Of a DNA stretch of 64,000 nucleotides, positions 1-6,941 are shown one piece after another (the first letter of the stretch is position 1; each line of letters opens with the position of its first letter). The stretch covers positions 868,001 to 932,000 of the forward strand of contig NZ_JBHSWE010000001.1 of NCBI RefSeq assembly GCF_042661465.1, in the 5' to 3' direction. The position numbers and the translations under genes were made by a program. This stretch comes from Marinobacterium_A aestuariivivens (GTDB taxonomy: Bacteria; Pseudomonadota; Gammaproteobacteria; Pseudomonadales; Balneatricaceae). Below the pieces are notes generated by a model. The model saw only the letters and a list, made by a program, of their open reading frames with translations, ran no database searches and was not told the origin of the DNA.

Positions 1-1589
1 GCCGATGGCATCGGCAGCAGCGCCGTCAGCCATATCGCCAGCGAAACGGCGGTGCGCAATTTTCTCGACGATTATTACTGCACCTCCGAGGCCTGGTCGG
101 TACGCACCGCCGGCGAGCAGGTGCTGAACGCGATCAACTCCTGGCTCTGGGCCCAGACGCGGCGCAGCGAACACCGCTACGACCGCGACCGGGGCTATGT
201 CTGCACCCTCAGCGCCCTGGTGCTCAAGGGCGAGCAGGCGCACCTCTTCCACGTCGGCGACAGTCGGATCTACCGCCTGCGGGACGGCGCGCTGGAGCAG
301 CTGACCCACGACCACCGGCTCTGGCTCTCGAGCCGGGAAAGCTATCTGAGCCGGGCGCTCGGCAGTGCCAAAACGCTCGAGCTCGACTACCGCCGCCTGG
401 CCCTGCGCGCCGGCGATATCTTCATCCTGACGACCGACGGCGTCCACGAATACGTCGATGCCGACGCCATCGTCGCCGCCGTCCAGGCGCACCCGGACGA
501 CCTCGACGCCGCGGCGCAGGCGACTGCCTGTCAGGCCCTCGACCGCGGCAGCCCCGACAACCTGACGCTGCAGATCCTGCGCATCGACAGCCTGCCGCGC
601 CTCGAGGTCCGCGACTTCGAGCGCCAGGCCGGGCAGCTGCCGCTGCCACCGCTGCTCGAGGCCGGACAGGCGTTCGACGGCTACCGCATCGTCCGCGAGC
701 TCCACGCCAGCAGCCGCAGTCACGTCTACCTGGCCGAGGACGAACAGAGCGGCGCCCGGGTGGCGCTGAAGATCCCGTCGATCGACCAGCGCGACGACCC
801 GGCCTATCTCGAGCGCCTGCTGCTGGAGGAGTGGATCGCCCGGCGCCTCGACAGCCCACACGTGCTCGCCGCCGCCCGGCCGGCCCGCGGGCGCGGCTAT
901 CTCTACACTGCCACCGAGTATGTCGAGGGCCGGACCCTGGCGCAGTGGCTGCGCGACACCCCCGCCCCGACCTCGAAACGGTGCGCGGCATCGTCGAGCA
1001 GATCGCCCGCGGCCTGCGCGCCTTTCACCGCCTGGAGATGCTGCACCAGGACCTGAGGCCCGAGAACCTCCTGATCGACGCCGGCGGCACCCTGAAGATC
1101 ATCGATTTCGGCTCGACCCGGGTCGCCGGCATCGCCGAGGCGGCGCTCACCGTCGAGCAGCCCGCCCTGCTCGGCACCGCCCTCTATTCGGCGCCGGAAT
1201 ACTTCCTCGGCGAGCACGGCAGCGTGCGCTCGGATCTTTATTCGCTCGGCGTCATCGCCTACCAGTTGCTGTCCGGGCGCTTCCCCTACGGCACCGAGGT
1301 CGCCAGGGCGAAAACCGCCGCCGCCCAGCGCCGCCTCGCCTACCGTTCGGTGCTCGACGACGAGCGGGAGATCCCGGCCTGGATCGACGACACCCTGAAG
1401 AAGGCGCTGCAGCCGAACCCGTACAGGCGCTATGCCGAGCTCTCGGAGTTCCTGTACGACCTGCGCCACCCGAGCCCGGGGTTTCTGAACAAAAGCCGGC
1501 CGCCGCTGATGGAGCGCGACCCGGTGCTGTTCTGGAAAGGCGTTTCGCTGGCGCTGTCGCTGGCGGTCGTCTTTCTGCTCGTTCGTTAA
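1..1589 (+). CDS. PP2C phosphatase-Ser/Thr kinase fusion (5' partial, frameshifted)
   Basis: The gene runs in from the left edge. The first ~200 residues are a PP2C-type phosphatase domain, with the GDSR and TTDGVHE motifs and a late GSPDN metal-site motif. A protein kinase domain follows, with an ATP-lysine segment (VALKIP), a catalytic loop HQDLRPEN (HQD in place of HRD) and IDFGS (DFG). The C-terminus ends in one membrane helix (about 1510-1586). The frame shifts by one base near 957-972, in the C-rich stretch before the catalytic loop; restoring one base joins both halves. The architecture matches the bifunctional kinase/phosphatase family often found beside nitrate or cyanate genes in pseudomonads, and cynS lies 25 bp downstream. 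The substrate is unknown. The break is probably a sequence error. Confidence 0.85.
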   Translation, partial: RWHRQQRRQPYRQRNGGAQFSRRLLLHLRGLVGTHRRRAGAERDQLLALGPDAAQRTPLRPRPGLCLHPQRPGAQGRAGAPLPRRRQSDLPPAGRRAGAADPRPPALALEPGKLSEPGARQCQNARARLPPPGPARRRYLHPDDRRRPRIRRCRRHRRRRPGAPGRPRRRGAGDCLSGPRPRQPRQPDAADPAHRQPAAPRGPRLRAPGRAAAAATAARGRTGVRRLPHRPRAPRQQPQSRLPGRGRTERRPGGAEDPVDRPARRPGLSRAPAAGGVDRPAPRQPTRARRRPAGPRARLSLHCHRVCRGPDPGAVAARHPRPDLETVRGIVEQIARGLRAFHRLEMLHQDLRPENLLIDAGGTLKIIDFGSTRVAGIAEAALTVEQPALLGTALYSAPEYFLGEHGSVRSDLYSLGVIAYQLLSGRFPYGTEVARAKTAAAQRRLAYRSVLDDEREIPAWIDDTLKKALQPNPYRRYAELSEFLYDLRHPSPGFLNKSRPPLMERDPVLFWKGVSLALSLAVVFLLVR

Positions 1590-1614
1590 TCCAGAAAGAA
1601 GAGGTAATCAGCAT

Positions 1615-2207
1615 ATGATCAGCAACCGAGACCAGGTCACCCAGATGATTCTGTCCGCCAAGGTGCGCAAGGGCCTCAAATGGGCCGACGTCGCCGCCGC
1701 CGTCGGCCAGTCGAAGGAGTGGACCACCGCCGCCTGCCTGGGCCAGATGACCTTCGACAAAGGCGAGGCCGAAATCGTCGGCGAACTGTTCGACCTCCCC
1801 GACGAAGCCGTCGCCTGGCTGCAGATCGCGCCGTACAGGCTGTTGAAAACCGTTAGCGAGGCCGCTAGCGCAAGGCAAAAATAGGTGAAATGAGGGAGTT
1901 TATGTTTGATAAATGACCGATTTGAGCCGATTTTTAACGCTGCGATAGCAACGCAGGTAGGGTTTCAACAGCCTGATACAAGGGCTCGCTGCCGACCGCC
2001 GTTCTCACCGATCCGCTGATCTACCGCTGGTACGAGCTGGTCAACGTCTACGGCAGCACGATCAAGGAGCTGATCCACGAGGAGTTCGGCGACGGCATCA
2101 TGAGCGACATCGATTTCTCGCTGGACCTGCAGCGCGAGGAGGACCCGAAGGGCGACCGCGTGAAGGTGGTGATGTCGGGCAAGTTCCTGCCTTACAAAAA
2201 GTATTGA
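1615..2207 (+). pseudogene. cynS: Cyanate hydratase (cyanase), interrupted by an insertion
   Basis: Cyanase converts cyanate and bicarbonate to ammonia and CO2. The N-terminal helical DNA-binding-like half (1615-1836) and the C-terminal catalytic half (1980-2207) both match the family. The second half carries IYRWYE (the catalytic Arg and Glu) and GIMSDIDF (the catalytic Ser). Between them lie about 143 extra bases, which put the frame out of register and introduce a stop at 1882-1884, so only an 89-residue N-terminal piece is translated. Removing 1837-1979 restores a continuous ~150-residue cyanase. An AGAGG-type ribosome site lies upstream of the ATG at 1615. The gene is almost certainly inactive as it stands, and this break is not a homopolymer error. 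Confidence 0.92.
1836..1976. mobile_element. Small inverted-repeat insertion (MITE-like) inside cynS
   Basis: About 140 bp interrupt cynS. The left end reads CAGGCTGTTGAAAACC (1836-1851) and the right end GGTTTCAACAGCCTG (1961-1975), which are inverted copies of each other differing by one A. The flanks carry a short TA or TAC repeat (1834-1836 and 1977-1979), consistent with a 2-3 bp target duplication. There is no coding capacity, so it looks like a non-autonomous element mobilised in trans. The parent transposon family was not identified and no second copy is in this window. Confidence 0.8.
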
Positions 2208-2263
2208 GGTTCCGATGTTGCTTGATGGCTCGGCGGTCTTTTAACGAAAACCCCGGCCTGGTT

Positions 2264-2412
2264 GGGGCCGGGCATGGCCACGCAGGCCGGAGCTACACAG
2301 AAAATTGCTCCTGCATTTTCTGCACACAGGCCATCCATGGCCTAGGTCCCTGTGGCTACGGCCTGTTGCGCACATCCCTGTGCGCGGCTTAGTCCATGCC
2401 CGGCCCCTCTGA
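2264..2412 (-). repeat. Palindromic dispersed repeat, copy 1 (inverted)
   Basis: Its outer arms are GGGGCCGGGCATGG and its near-inverse, and an inner conserved core contains CGCACAGGGATGTGCGCAAC (read on the minus strand). The same core and arms occur at 4850-5025 and 5942-6045 on the plus strand. The GC-rich arm just after cynS (2253-2275) could also act as a terminator. Family unnamed; see the findings. Confidence 0.75.
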
Positions 2413-2470
2413 CAATTCGGTGGTATCCTTCCGAGCAATATGGGCCAAATGGTTGTTAATCGAGACCAAC

Positions 2471-2818
2471 CTAACTTGTCCAACCGGGCTGTCGGATTTT
2501 TAAAGCAAGCATCGAACTCATTGACTTTGCGCACAGCACAGTATCGGCAATTTCAGCAATTTTAGAATATTTGGCAAGCGACCGACTCATGATCTCAAAC
2601 AACGCATATCAGTTATCCGCTTGCTTACAACGATGAAGTGACGAAAGCTCAGCCATCGTCAGTTGCCTTTCCCTTGAACACTGGCAATCTTCCAGCTTTT
2701 GTATAAGAATCAAACGAATCAACGAGTGGACGCAGACAATTTCGGGAATACCTTTTAGGTCGACTGATTTAGTAAAGGTATACCTTATAGAGGGAGTGAT
2801 AGCGCAATGGACGGAATT
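2471..2818 (-). other. Possible degenerate ORF in AT-rich DNA
   Basis: A minus-strand frame stays open for about 115 codons except for a single TGA at 2609-2611. It has no good start codon and no recognisable homology, and it lies in AT-rich sequence between repeat copy 1 and the first attC-like site. It may be a decayed cassette gene or chance. The rest of 2413-2883 shows no gene; it holds two copies of the palindrome AGGTATACCT (near 2777-2786 and 2876-2885). Confidence 0.15.
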
Positions 2819-2883
2819 TTATCCTTTTGCATCAAACACTTAATCCTGTCCAACGTAACCTAATGACGATTAAAAGGTATACC

Positions 2884-2932
2884 TGCTAATAAGTATTATG
2901 AGGTCGGAGACCTCATTAACGGACTGTTAGCT
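2884..2932 (+). other. attC-like recombination site (short)
   Basis: The stretch begins with TGCTAAT and ends with GTTAGCT (2926-2932), close to the RYYYAAC and GTTRRRY ends of integron attC sites. A perfect 8-bp stem (ATGAGGTC / GACCTCAT) lies between them. It sits immediately before the DUF1330 cassette, where an attC of a preceding cassette would be. The stem is shorter than in the other three sites, so this is the least certain of the set. Confidence 0.5.
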
Positions 2933-2969
2933 GTCTGAAAAGGTCGCCACATTAAATCAAGGAGGTTGT

Positions 2970-3260
2970 ATGAGTGGATATATAATTTATCACTACAATA
3001 TCCTCGACAAGGAACGAATAAACGAGCTTGGGCCACTATCGTTACCTATTTTAGAAAAATTTGGTGGCGAATTGGTTGTGGGCTCTTCCGTAACACGCCT
3101 TGAAGGCTCACCGTACAGTCATATGGTTGTTTATAAGTTCGATAGCAACGAAAAAGCGATAGCTTTCTACGAGTCAAAAGAAAGCAAGGAGTTGTCCAAA
3201 CTCAGGCATGAGATCACTGAAGGGTTCGTTGTGTACGTTCCTGAGTATAGTAATGTTTAG
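2970..3260 (+). CDS. DUF1330-like small protein (integron cassette gene)
   Basis: This 96-residue protein has the size and pattern of the DUF1330 ferredoxin-like family (start SGYIIYHYNILD, centre GGELVVGSS, then VVYKFDSNEKAIAFYES). The biochemical function of the family is poorly known. The start is fixed by AGGAGG seven bases before the ATG. The gene is bounded by an attC-like site at 2884-2932 and a good attC at 3269-3346, so it is a single-gene cassette. Base composition is clearly lower in GC than the surrounding chromosome, consistent with acquisition. Confidence 0.75.
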   Translation: MSGYIIYHYNILDKERINELGPLSLPILEKFGGELVVGSSVTRLEGSPYSHMVVYKFDSNEKAIAFYESKESKELSKLRHEITEGFVVYVPEYSNV

Positions 3261-3268
3261 AAAAATAC

Positions 3269-3346
3269 AGCTAACAAGGCCAAGCAGAATCGCGCACTTC
3301 GTGCGCTGGACCTCGCTACGCTCGGCCTCTGTTGGCAGCGTTAGGT
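3269..3346 (+). other. Integron attC site (after DUF1330 cassette)
   Basis: The site starts AGCTAAC (3269-3275) and ends GTTAGGT (3340-3346). The inner arms GCCAAGCAGA and CTGTTGGC pair except for an unpaired G, the extrahelical-base pattern typical of attC sites. The central part contains a GCGCAC/GTGCGC hairpin. Confidence 0.85.
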
Positions 3347-3368
3347 TAGAGGGATGTGAAAATTGAGC

Positions 3369-3758
3369 ATGTTAGATAAATACCAACGGCTGCGATCTAC
3401 TAGGGTGTCAAAGAAGGCCGCTGCAATCTTGCTAATTGGTAGCCTCCTACTGGGATTTTTACCCTTCAGTGTTGTTGAACCTCTATATTTTGAGTGGGGA
3501 ACCTGCCCGCCGGGCATTTTATGCGCATTACTACCGCCTACTTACGGAATTTCTCCTAAGCTGTTATATGCCATTGCGGTAGCGACTTACTGCCTTATTA
3601 TATCGACAATCGTGCTTTTTATCTGTTTATTCGTGTTTTTGTTATCCAATAATGAGAAGAGGGTAGAAAGAGCTGGTTCTCTTGTAAAGACAAGCCTTGG
3701 ATTCATAGTCGGATCGGGGACTACACTGCTAGGAACCTTGAGTTTCACTGATACCTAA
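3369..3758 (+). CDS. Small membrane protein of unknown function (integron cassette gene)
   Basis: This protein of about 129 residues has three hydrophobic segments: AAILLIGSLLLGFLP near the start, a long one around LLYAIAVATYCLIISTIVLF, and a weaker glycine-rich one near the C-terminus. No family was recognised. A TTG lies two codons upstream of the chosen ATG (3369) as an alternative start. The stop codon falls inside the attC that follows, the usual tight packing of a cassette. Low GC compared with its surroundings. Confidence 0.65.
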   Translation: MLDKYQRLRSTRVSKKAAAILLIGSLLLGFLPFSVVEPLYFEWGTCPPGILCALLPPTYGISPKLLYAIAVATYCLIISTIVLFICLFVFLLSNNEKRVERAGSLVKTSLGFIVGSGTTLLGTLSFTDT

Positions 3759-3839
3759 CCAGTTGCTGTTGTCGCCGCTGTGCGGCTGGGACCTTCGTTC
3801 CGCTGCGCTTCACTATGGCCCCAAAGCAAAGCGTTAGCT
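3753..3839 (+). other. Integron attC site (after membrane-protein cassette)
   Basis: It starts ACCTAAC (3753-3759, an exact RYYYAAC) and ends GTTAGCT (3833-3839). The inner arms AGTTGCTGTTG and CAAAGCAAAG are largely complementary with one bulged base. The stop codon of the preceding gene (3756-3758) is embedded in it. Confidence 0.85.
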
Positions 3840-3855
3840 GCATAAGGAAATTACA

Positions 3856-4628
3856 GTGAAACTAGGAAAGTGCGCACTATGTCTTAGAACAAGACAATTG
3901 GAAAAATCGCATATTATTCCTAATTCAGCGTTTAAGCCTATTAAGCGTGGTCTCAATGGTAAGGTAATTGCTGTAACAGGTGATAAAGACACTTGGGTGA
4001 AATATACCAATGAAAGTTGGTGGGAGTACCTGCTGTGCTCTGATTGTGAAGATATCTTTGAGAAATACGAAACGTACTCCCTCGGAATATTAAGAAATGA
4101 TAAAAGTTAATTAACAATATTCACGCTCAGGGCGTAACGATAAAGAACATAGACTTTAGTAAGTTCAAGCAATTCTTAACCTCCGTATTGTGGAGAGCTT
4201 CCGTATCTAAGCAGGATGTATTTTCAAAAGTACTGCTACATCCGAACTTGGCTGAGGAGGCAAGATTGTCATTGTTTAATAAGAAGCCACTCTCCCCATT
4301 AAGGCTTGGTTGCAAAATAAGCAAGCTAAACGATTCTGTTCCAGGCGGAACATTCAGTGAGGAAAGTCTAAAGCAGGTAGTTATATCTCCTATCCCAAGA
4401 AGAAACAGGAAAACAATTTCATTTCTTTTTGCGTATTCTGGCTATTTGTTTGAGTACTTTGCACCAGCAATACCATATGGTGAAAGCAGACAAAAAGGAA
4501 TTTTTAAGAAAAGTAGCGTTTTTCTAGTTCCTTATCAACCTATAACGAAGGTTCCAGAAATACTTGACGTTATGGCTTACGGGCTAGAGAAAGACATTAA
4601 AGGTATGGTTAAATTTAAAAGCAGCTAA
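3856..4628 (+). CDS. HNH-type putative nuclease (integron cassette gene, frameshifted)
   Basis: The N-terminal part has a CALC pair, an SHIIPNSAF motif and a CSDC pair, arranged like the zinc-binding HNH family seen in cassettes and phages (CxxC, histidine, CxxC). A one-base loss in the A run near 4101-4105 stops the frame at 4110. Restoring one A continues the protein through KLINNIHAQG and WRASVSK to the stop at 4626-4628, about 257 residues. The C-terminal half (4188-4628) has no family I recognise. The gene ends inside the attC at 4623-4685. Nuclease activity is an inference from the motif layout only. Confidence 0.7.
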
Positions 4629-4685
4629 CCAGTCGCACCAGAGGGACGCCGCGTTCCGCGTCGCCCCTGTGCTCAAACGTTAGAT
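4623..4685 (+). other. Integron attC site (after HNH cassette)
   Basis: A compact 63-bp site from AGCTAAC (4623-4629) to GTTAGAT (4679-4685). The centre folds as a long stem, GGGACGCCGCG against CGCGTCGCCCC with a TTC loop. It follows the HNH gene and precedes the truncated PIN-like ORF. Confidence 0.85.
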
Positions 4686-4701
4686 TTCTCTAGGAGCCAT
4701 T

Positions 4702-4818
4702 GTGCATATAAGTAATGTATTTATCGATACTCAAGCCTTCGATAGGCTTATGCTTGATTTCGAAAGCGCTCCTCTAAAGCAATTAAAAAGACTGGAATTC
4801 CGGGGACAGTATACCTAA
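4702..4818 (+). pseudogene. Truncated PIN-like ORF (integron cassette remnant)
   Basis: A GTG with AGGAG six bases upstream opens a frame whose residues 4-9 read SNVFID, followed by TQAFDRLMLDFESAPLKQL. This resembles the start of PIN-like (DUF4935-type) nuclease domains, which begin with a hydrophobic strand and FIDT. Cassette sequence stops at about 4791, where the dispersed repeat begins with GGAATTCCGGGGACAG; the frame then runs to a stop inside the repeat. It lies directly after an attC, so it is the 5' end of a fourth cassette cut off by the repeat. The assignment rests on a short stretch. Confidence 0.45.
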
Positions 4819-5030
4819 TTCGGAATGGAACGCAGGAGACTCCGAGGGGCAGAATATGGGCTAAACCGCGCACAGGGATGTGCGCAACAGGCCGTCGATA
4901 CAGGGACCTAAGCCATGGATGACGGAAGGCTGCCCCGCCATGTGTGCAGCGGTCCGGCGCTCCGGAAATGCAGGAGCAATTTCCTGCGTAGCTCCGGCCT
5001 GCGTGTCCGTACCCTGCCCCAACGGCACTT
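4792..5030 (+). repeat. Palindromic dispersed repeat, copy 2
   Basis: It starts with GGAATTCCGGGGACAGTATA, a sequence commonly seen next to REP-associated IS200-like transposases. It continues with GAGGGGCAGAATATGG, the core GCGCACAGGGATGTGCGCAA and a closing arm ACCCTGCCCC near 5020. This is the longest copy; compared with it, copy 3 lacks about 80 bp of the interior. Confidence 0.75.
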
Positions 5031-5041
5031 AGGGAAGATGG

Positions 5042-5104
5042 AGGTCAAGTCTTGTCTTTTGCTACTGTTTATCATTTGAGAGGCAAAAGGCAAGACTTGC
5101 CCCT
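5042..5104. repeat. Inverted repeat before the ICMT-like gene
   Basis: The arms AGGTCAAGTCTTGTCTTTTG and CAAAAGGCAAGACTTGCCCC are inverted copies with a few mismatches, separated by about 21 bases. It lies about 50 bp upstream of the next gene and may be a further palindromic repeat or a hairpin in its leader. Confidence 0.6.
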
Positions 5105-5156
5105 GTAGCATAAAGCATCGGGCACTCATCAAAGTCATGTGACTTGAGGGAATAGC

Positions 5157-5876
5157 ATGTCACCAGATACAGATGCCGGCAAAGTAGCTCAAGCAGCATC
5201 CCCTCGTCAGTGGATCAGTTTAGTTGTGCTGTATCTCTTCATACCGTTTGTTCTCCTTGTGTGTGGTGGAGACCTCGGTTGGTGGCAGGCATGGCTCTAT
5301 TCCCTGCTGATCTTTGCCGCCGGCCTTGGGGGACACTTTTGGGCGGAAAGGCGGCATCCGGGGCTGTTGGCCGAACGACAGAATATGAAGAAGGCCCAAA
5401 GCGCTAAGGCCTGGGACAAAGTGCTTGCGCCGTTGATGGCTCTGAGTTTGAGTTTCCCGCTGGTCATTGTGGCCGGGTTGGATCATCGCTTTGGCTGGTC
5501 CCCCGTATTTCCGTTTTGGCTCATCGTAATTGGCTTCATTTTGATCTCGCTCGGATACGCTTTTGCTTTATGGGCAATGGCGGAGAACCGCTTTTTCTCC
5601 AGCGTGGTACGCATTCAGACGGATCGAGGGCATGTGGTGTGTGACAGCGGCCCCTACAGGATTGTGCGACATCCGGGCTATGCCGGAAATATTTTGGCAC
5701 TGTTTGGCATCGTGCTGGCGTTAAGCTCGATGTGGACACTTATTCCGGTGGCCTTGGCGCTCATCATCGCGGTTATTCGAACGGTGCTGGAAGACCGGAC
5801 GCTACAGGACGAGTTGCCGGGCTATCGCGACTATGCACGACGTGTTCGCTATCGGCTGATTCCGGGGATTTACTGA
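5157..5876 (+). CDS. Isoprenylcysteine carboxylmethyltransferase-family membrane protein
   Basis: This 239-residue protein has five or so hydrophobic segments and a C-terminal SAM-binding signature of the ICMT/PEMT family: GPYRIVRHPGYAGN near residue 165, then a late RTVLEDRTLQDELPGYRDYARRV with the conserved glutamate and YRxY pattern. Members methylate lipids or small thiols in bacteria; the substrate here is unknown. The gene lies between repeat copies 2 and 3, outside the cassette array, with codon use closer to the chromosome than the cassettes. The ATG at 5157 has only a weak ribosome site (GAGGGAAT). Confidence 0.8.
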   Translation: MSPDTDAGKVAQAASPRQWISLVVLYLFIPFVLLVCGGDLGWWQAWLYSLLIFAAGLGGHFWAERRHPGLLAERQNMKKAQSAKAWDKVLAPLMALSLSFPLVIVAGLDHRFGWSPVFPFWLIVIGFILISLGYAFALWAMAENRFFSSVVRIQTDRGHVVCDSGPYRIVRHPGYAGNILALFGIVLALSSMWTLIPVALALIIAVIRTVLEDRTLQDELPGYRDYARRVRYRLIPGIY

Positions 5877-5891
5877 GAGGCTTGGGTTGTG

Positions 5892-6060
5892 GGTGAATTC
5901 CGGGGGACAGTATATCTGATTCGGAATGAAACGCCGGACACTCCGAGGGGCAGGGTATGGGCTAAGCCGCGCACAGGGATGTGCGCAACAGGCCGTCGAT
6001 ACAGGATGTAGCTCCGGCCTGCGTGACCATACCCTGCCCCGACGGCACCGGGCGGAGGCC
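5892..6060 (+). repeat. Palindromic dispersed repeat, copy 3 (short form)
   Basis: It begins GAATTCCGGGGGACAGTATA. Outer arms GGGGCAGGGTATGG (5947-5960) and CCATACCCTGCCCC (6027-6040) form a near-perfect 14-bp inverted repeat around the same GCGCACAGGGATGTGCGC core as copies 1 and 2. The interior is about 80 bp shorter than copy 2. The remaining stretch to 6270 shows no gene. Confidence 0.75.
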
Positions 6061-6270
6061 TAGAGTGTTCAGGAGGAATGCTGGAGCTGTTTATCCAATT
6101 CCAGGTTCATCGATGTCCGGTTTGTGCGTGAAGCGCCACCGAATCAGGGTCATACCCCAGTTTCCCTCCGGTTGACCGCCCGTACAGCGCTCACTGGCAC
6201 GACCTCGTGAAATGGTCCAGTATCAAGGCATTAGGGAATGTGGCCAGACGCATGGAGCACCAGGAGACTT

Positions 6271-6936
6271 ATGAAGGGAAAGGTTTGCCAGTGGAAGGAT
6301 GACAAGGGCTTCGGATTCATTCAGCCGAATGACGGTTCCGAAAGGCTGTTTTTCCATATATCCAGCGTCAAGACGGGCGCCCGCAGACCGCAGGTCGGGG
6401 ATGTCGCCCTCTATGATGCCATGCGTGACTCGCATAACAGGCTCAAGGCCAGGCGCGTCGTTATCGAAGGCGTCGCCATGGCATCGGGCCGATCCCCGGA
6501 AACACCCGCGCCCCGGACGGCACCTGCGAAGATGGATGCCATCGACTACCTTGCGCTTCTGGCTGTCGCGTGCGCCCTGGCCGCCGCGGTTTTCCAGTTC
6601 TATCGATCCGGCGAGGTTGCGCATCTCTGGCCTTTTGGCCTGGCCGCTGCCATCGCCGTTCTCGTATTGAAAAGGCAGAAGAAACCCAGGGAAAAGACGT
6701 TCCGCTGTGCCCGCTGCAAAACGACCGCAACGCACGATGCCAGAACGATCAAGGCCTGGAACAACGGCTTCAGCCAGCTGTACTGCAAGGCCTGCCACCG
6801 CCAGTGGCTGCTGGACAATCCCCGGCAGGCGAATCCATCGGTACTTGGCAGAGGCGGCGGCTGTCTTGGCGCTCTGACGCTGATGGTCCTCGTGCCGGTT
6901 TTCGGTGGGCTGGGCCTGTACCAGTGGCTGGCATAG
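6271..6936 (+). CDS. Cold-shock-domain membrane protein with a zinc-ribbon-like segment
   Basis: Residues 1-65 form a cold-shock-like domain (KGKVCQWKDDKGFGFIQP, then LFFHISSV, matching RNP1 and RNP2). Two hydrophobic segments follow (about residues 90-130). Next is a segment with paired cysteines, CARC and CKAC, spaced like a zinc ribbon, and then a final glycine-rich membrane helix. A CAGGAG ribosome site sits five bases before the ATG at 6271. Cold-shock domains bind single-stranded nucleic acid. Joining one to a membrane anchor and zinc ribbon is an unusual arrangement whose role cannot be told from the sequence. The next gene starts six bases after the stop. Confidence 0.75.
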   Translation: MKGKVCQWKDDKGFGFIQPNDGSERLFFHISSVKTGARRPQVGDVALYDAMRDSHNRLKARRVVIEGVAMASGRSPETPAPRTAPAKMDAIDYLALLAVACALAAAVFQFYRSGEVAHLWPFGLAAAIAVLVLKRQKKPREKTFRCARCKTTATHDARTIKAWNNGFSQLYCKACHRQWLLDNPRQANPSVLGRGGGCLGALTLMVLVPVFGGLGLYQWLA

Positions 6937-6941
6937 CGGCC

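Noticed and set aside
2208..4791. An integron integrase or attI site
   Set aside because: No frame in or near the array resembles a tyrosine recombinase; only cassettes and attC sites are visible.
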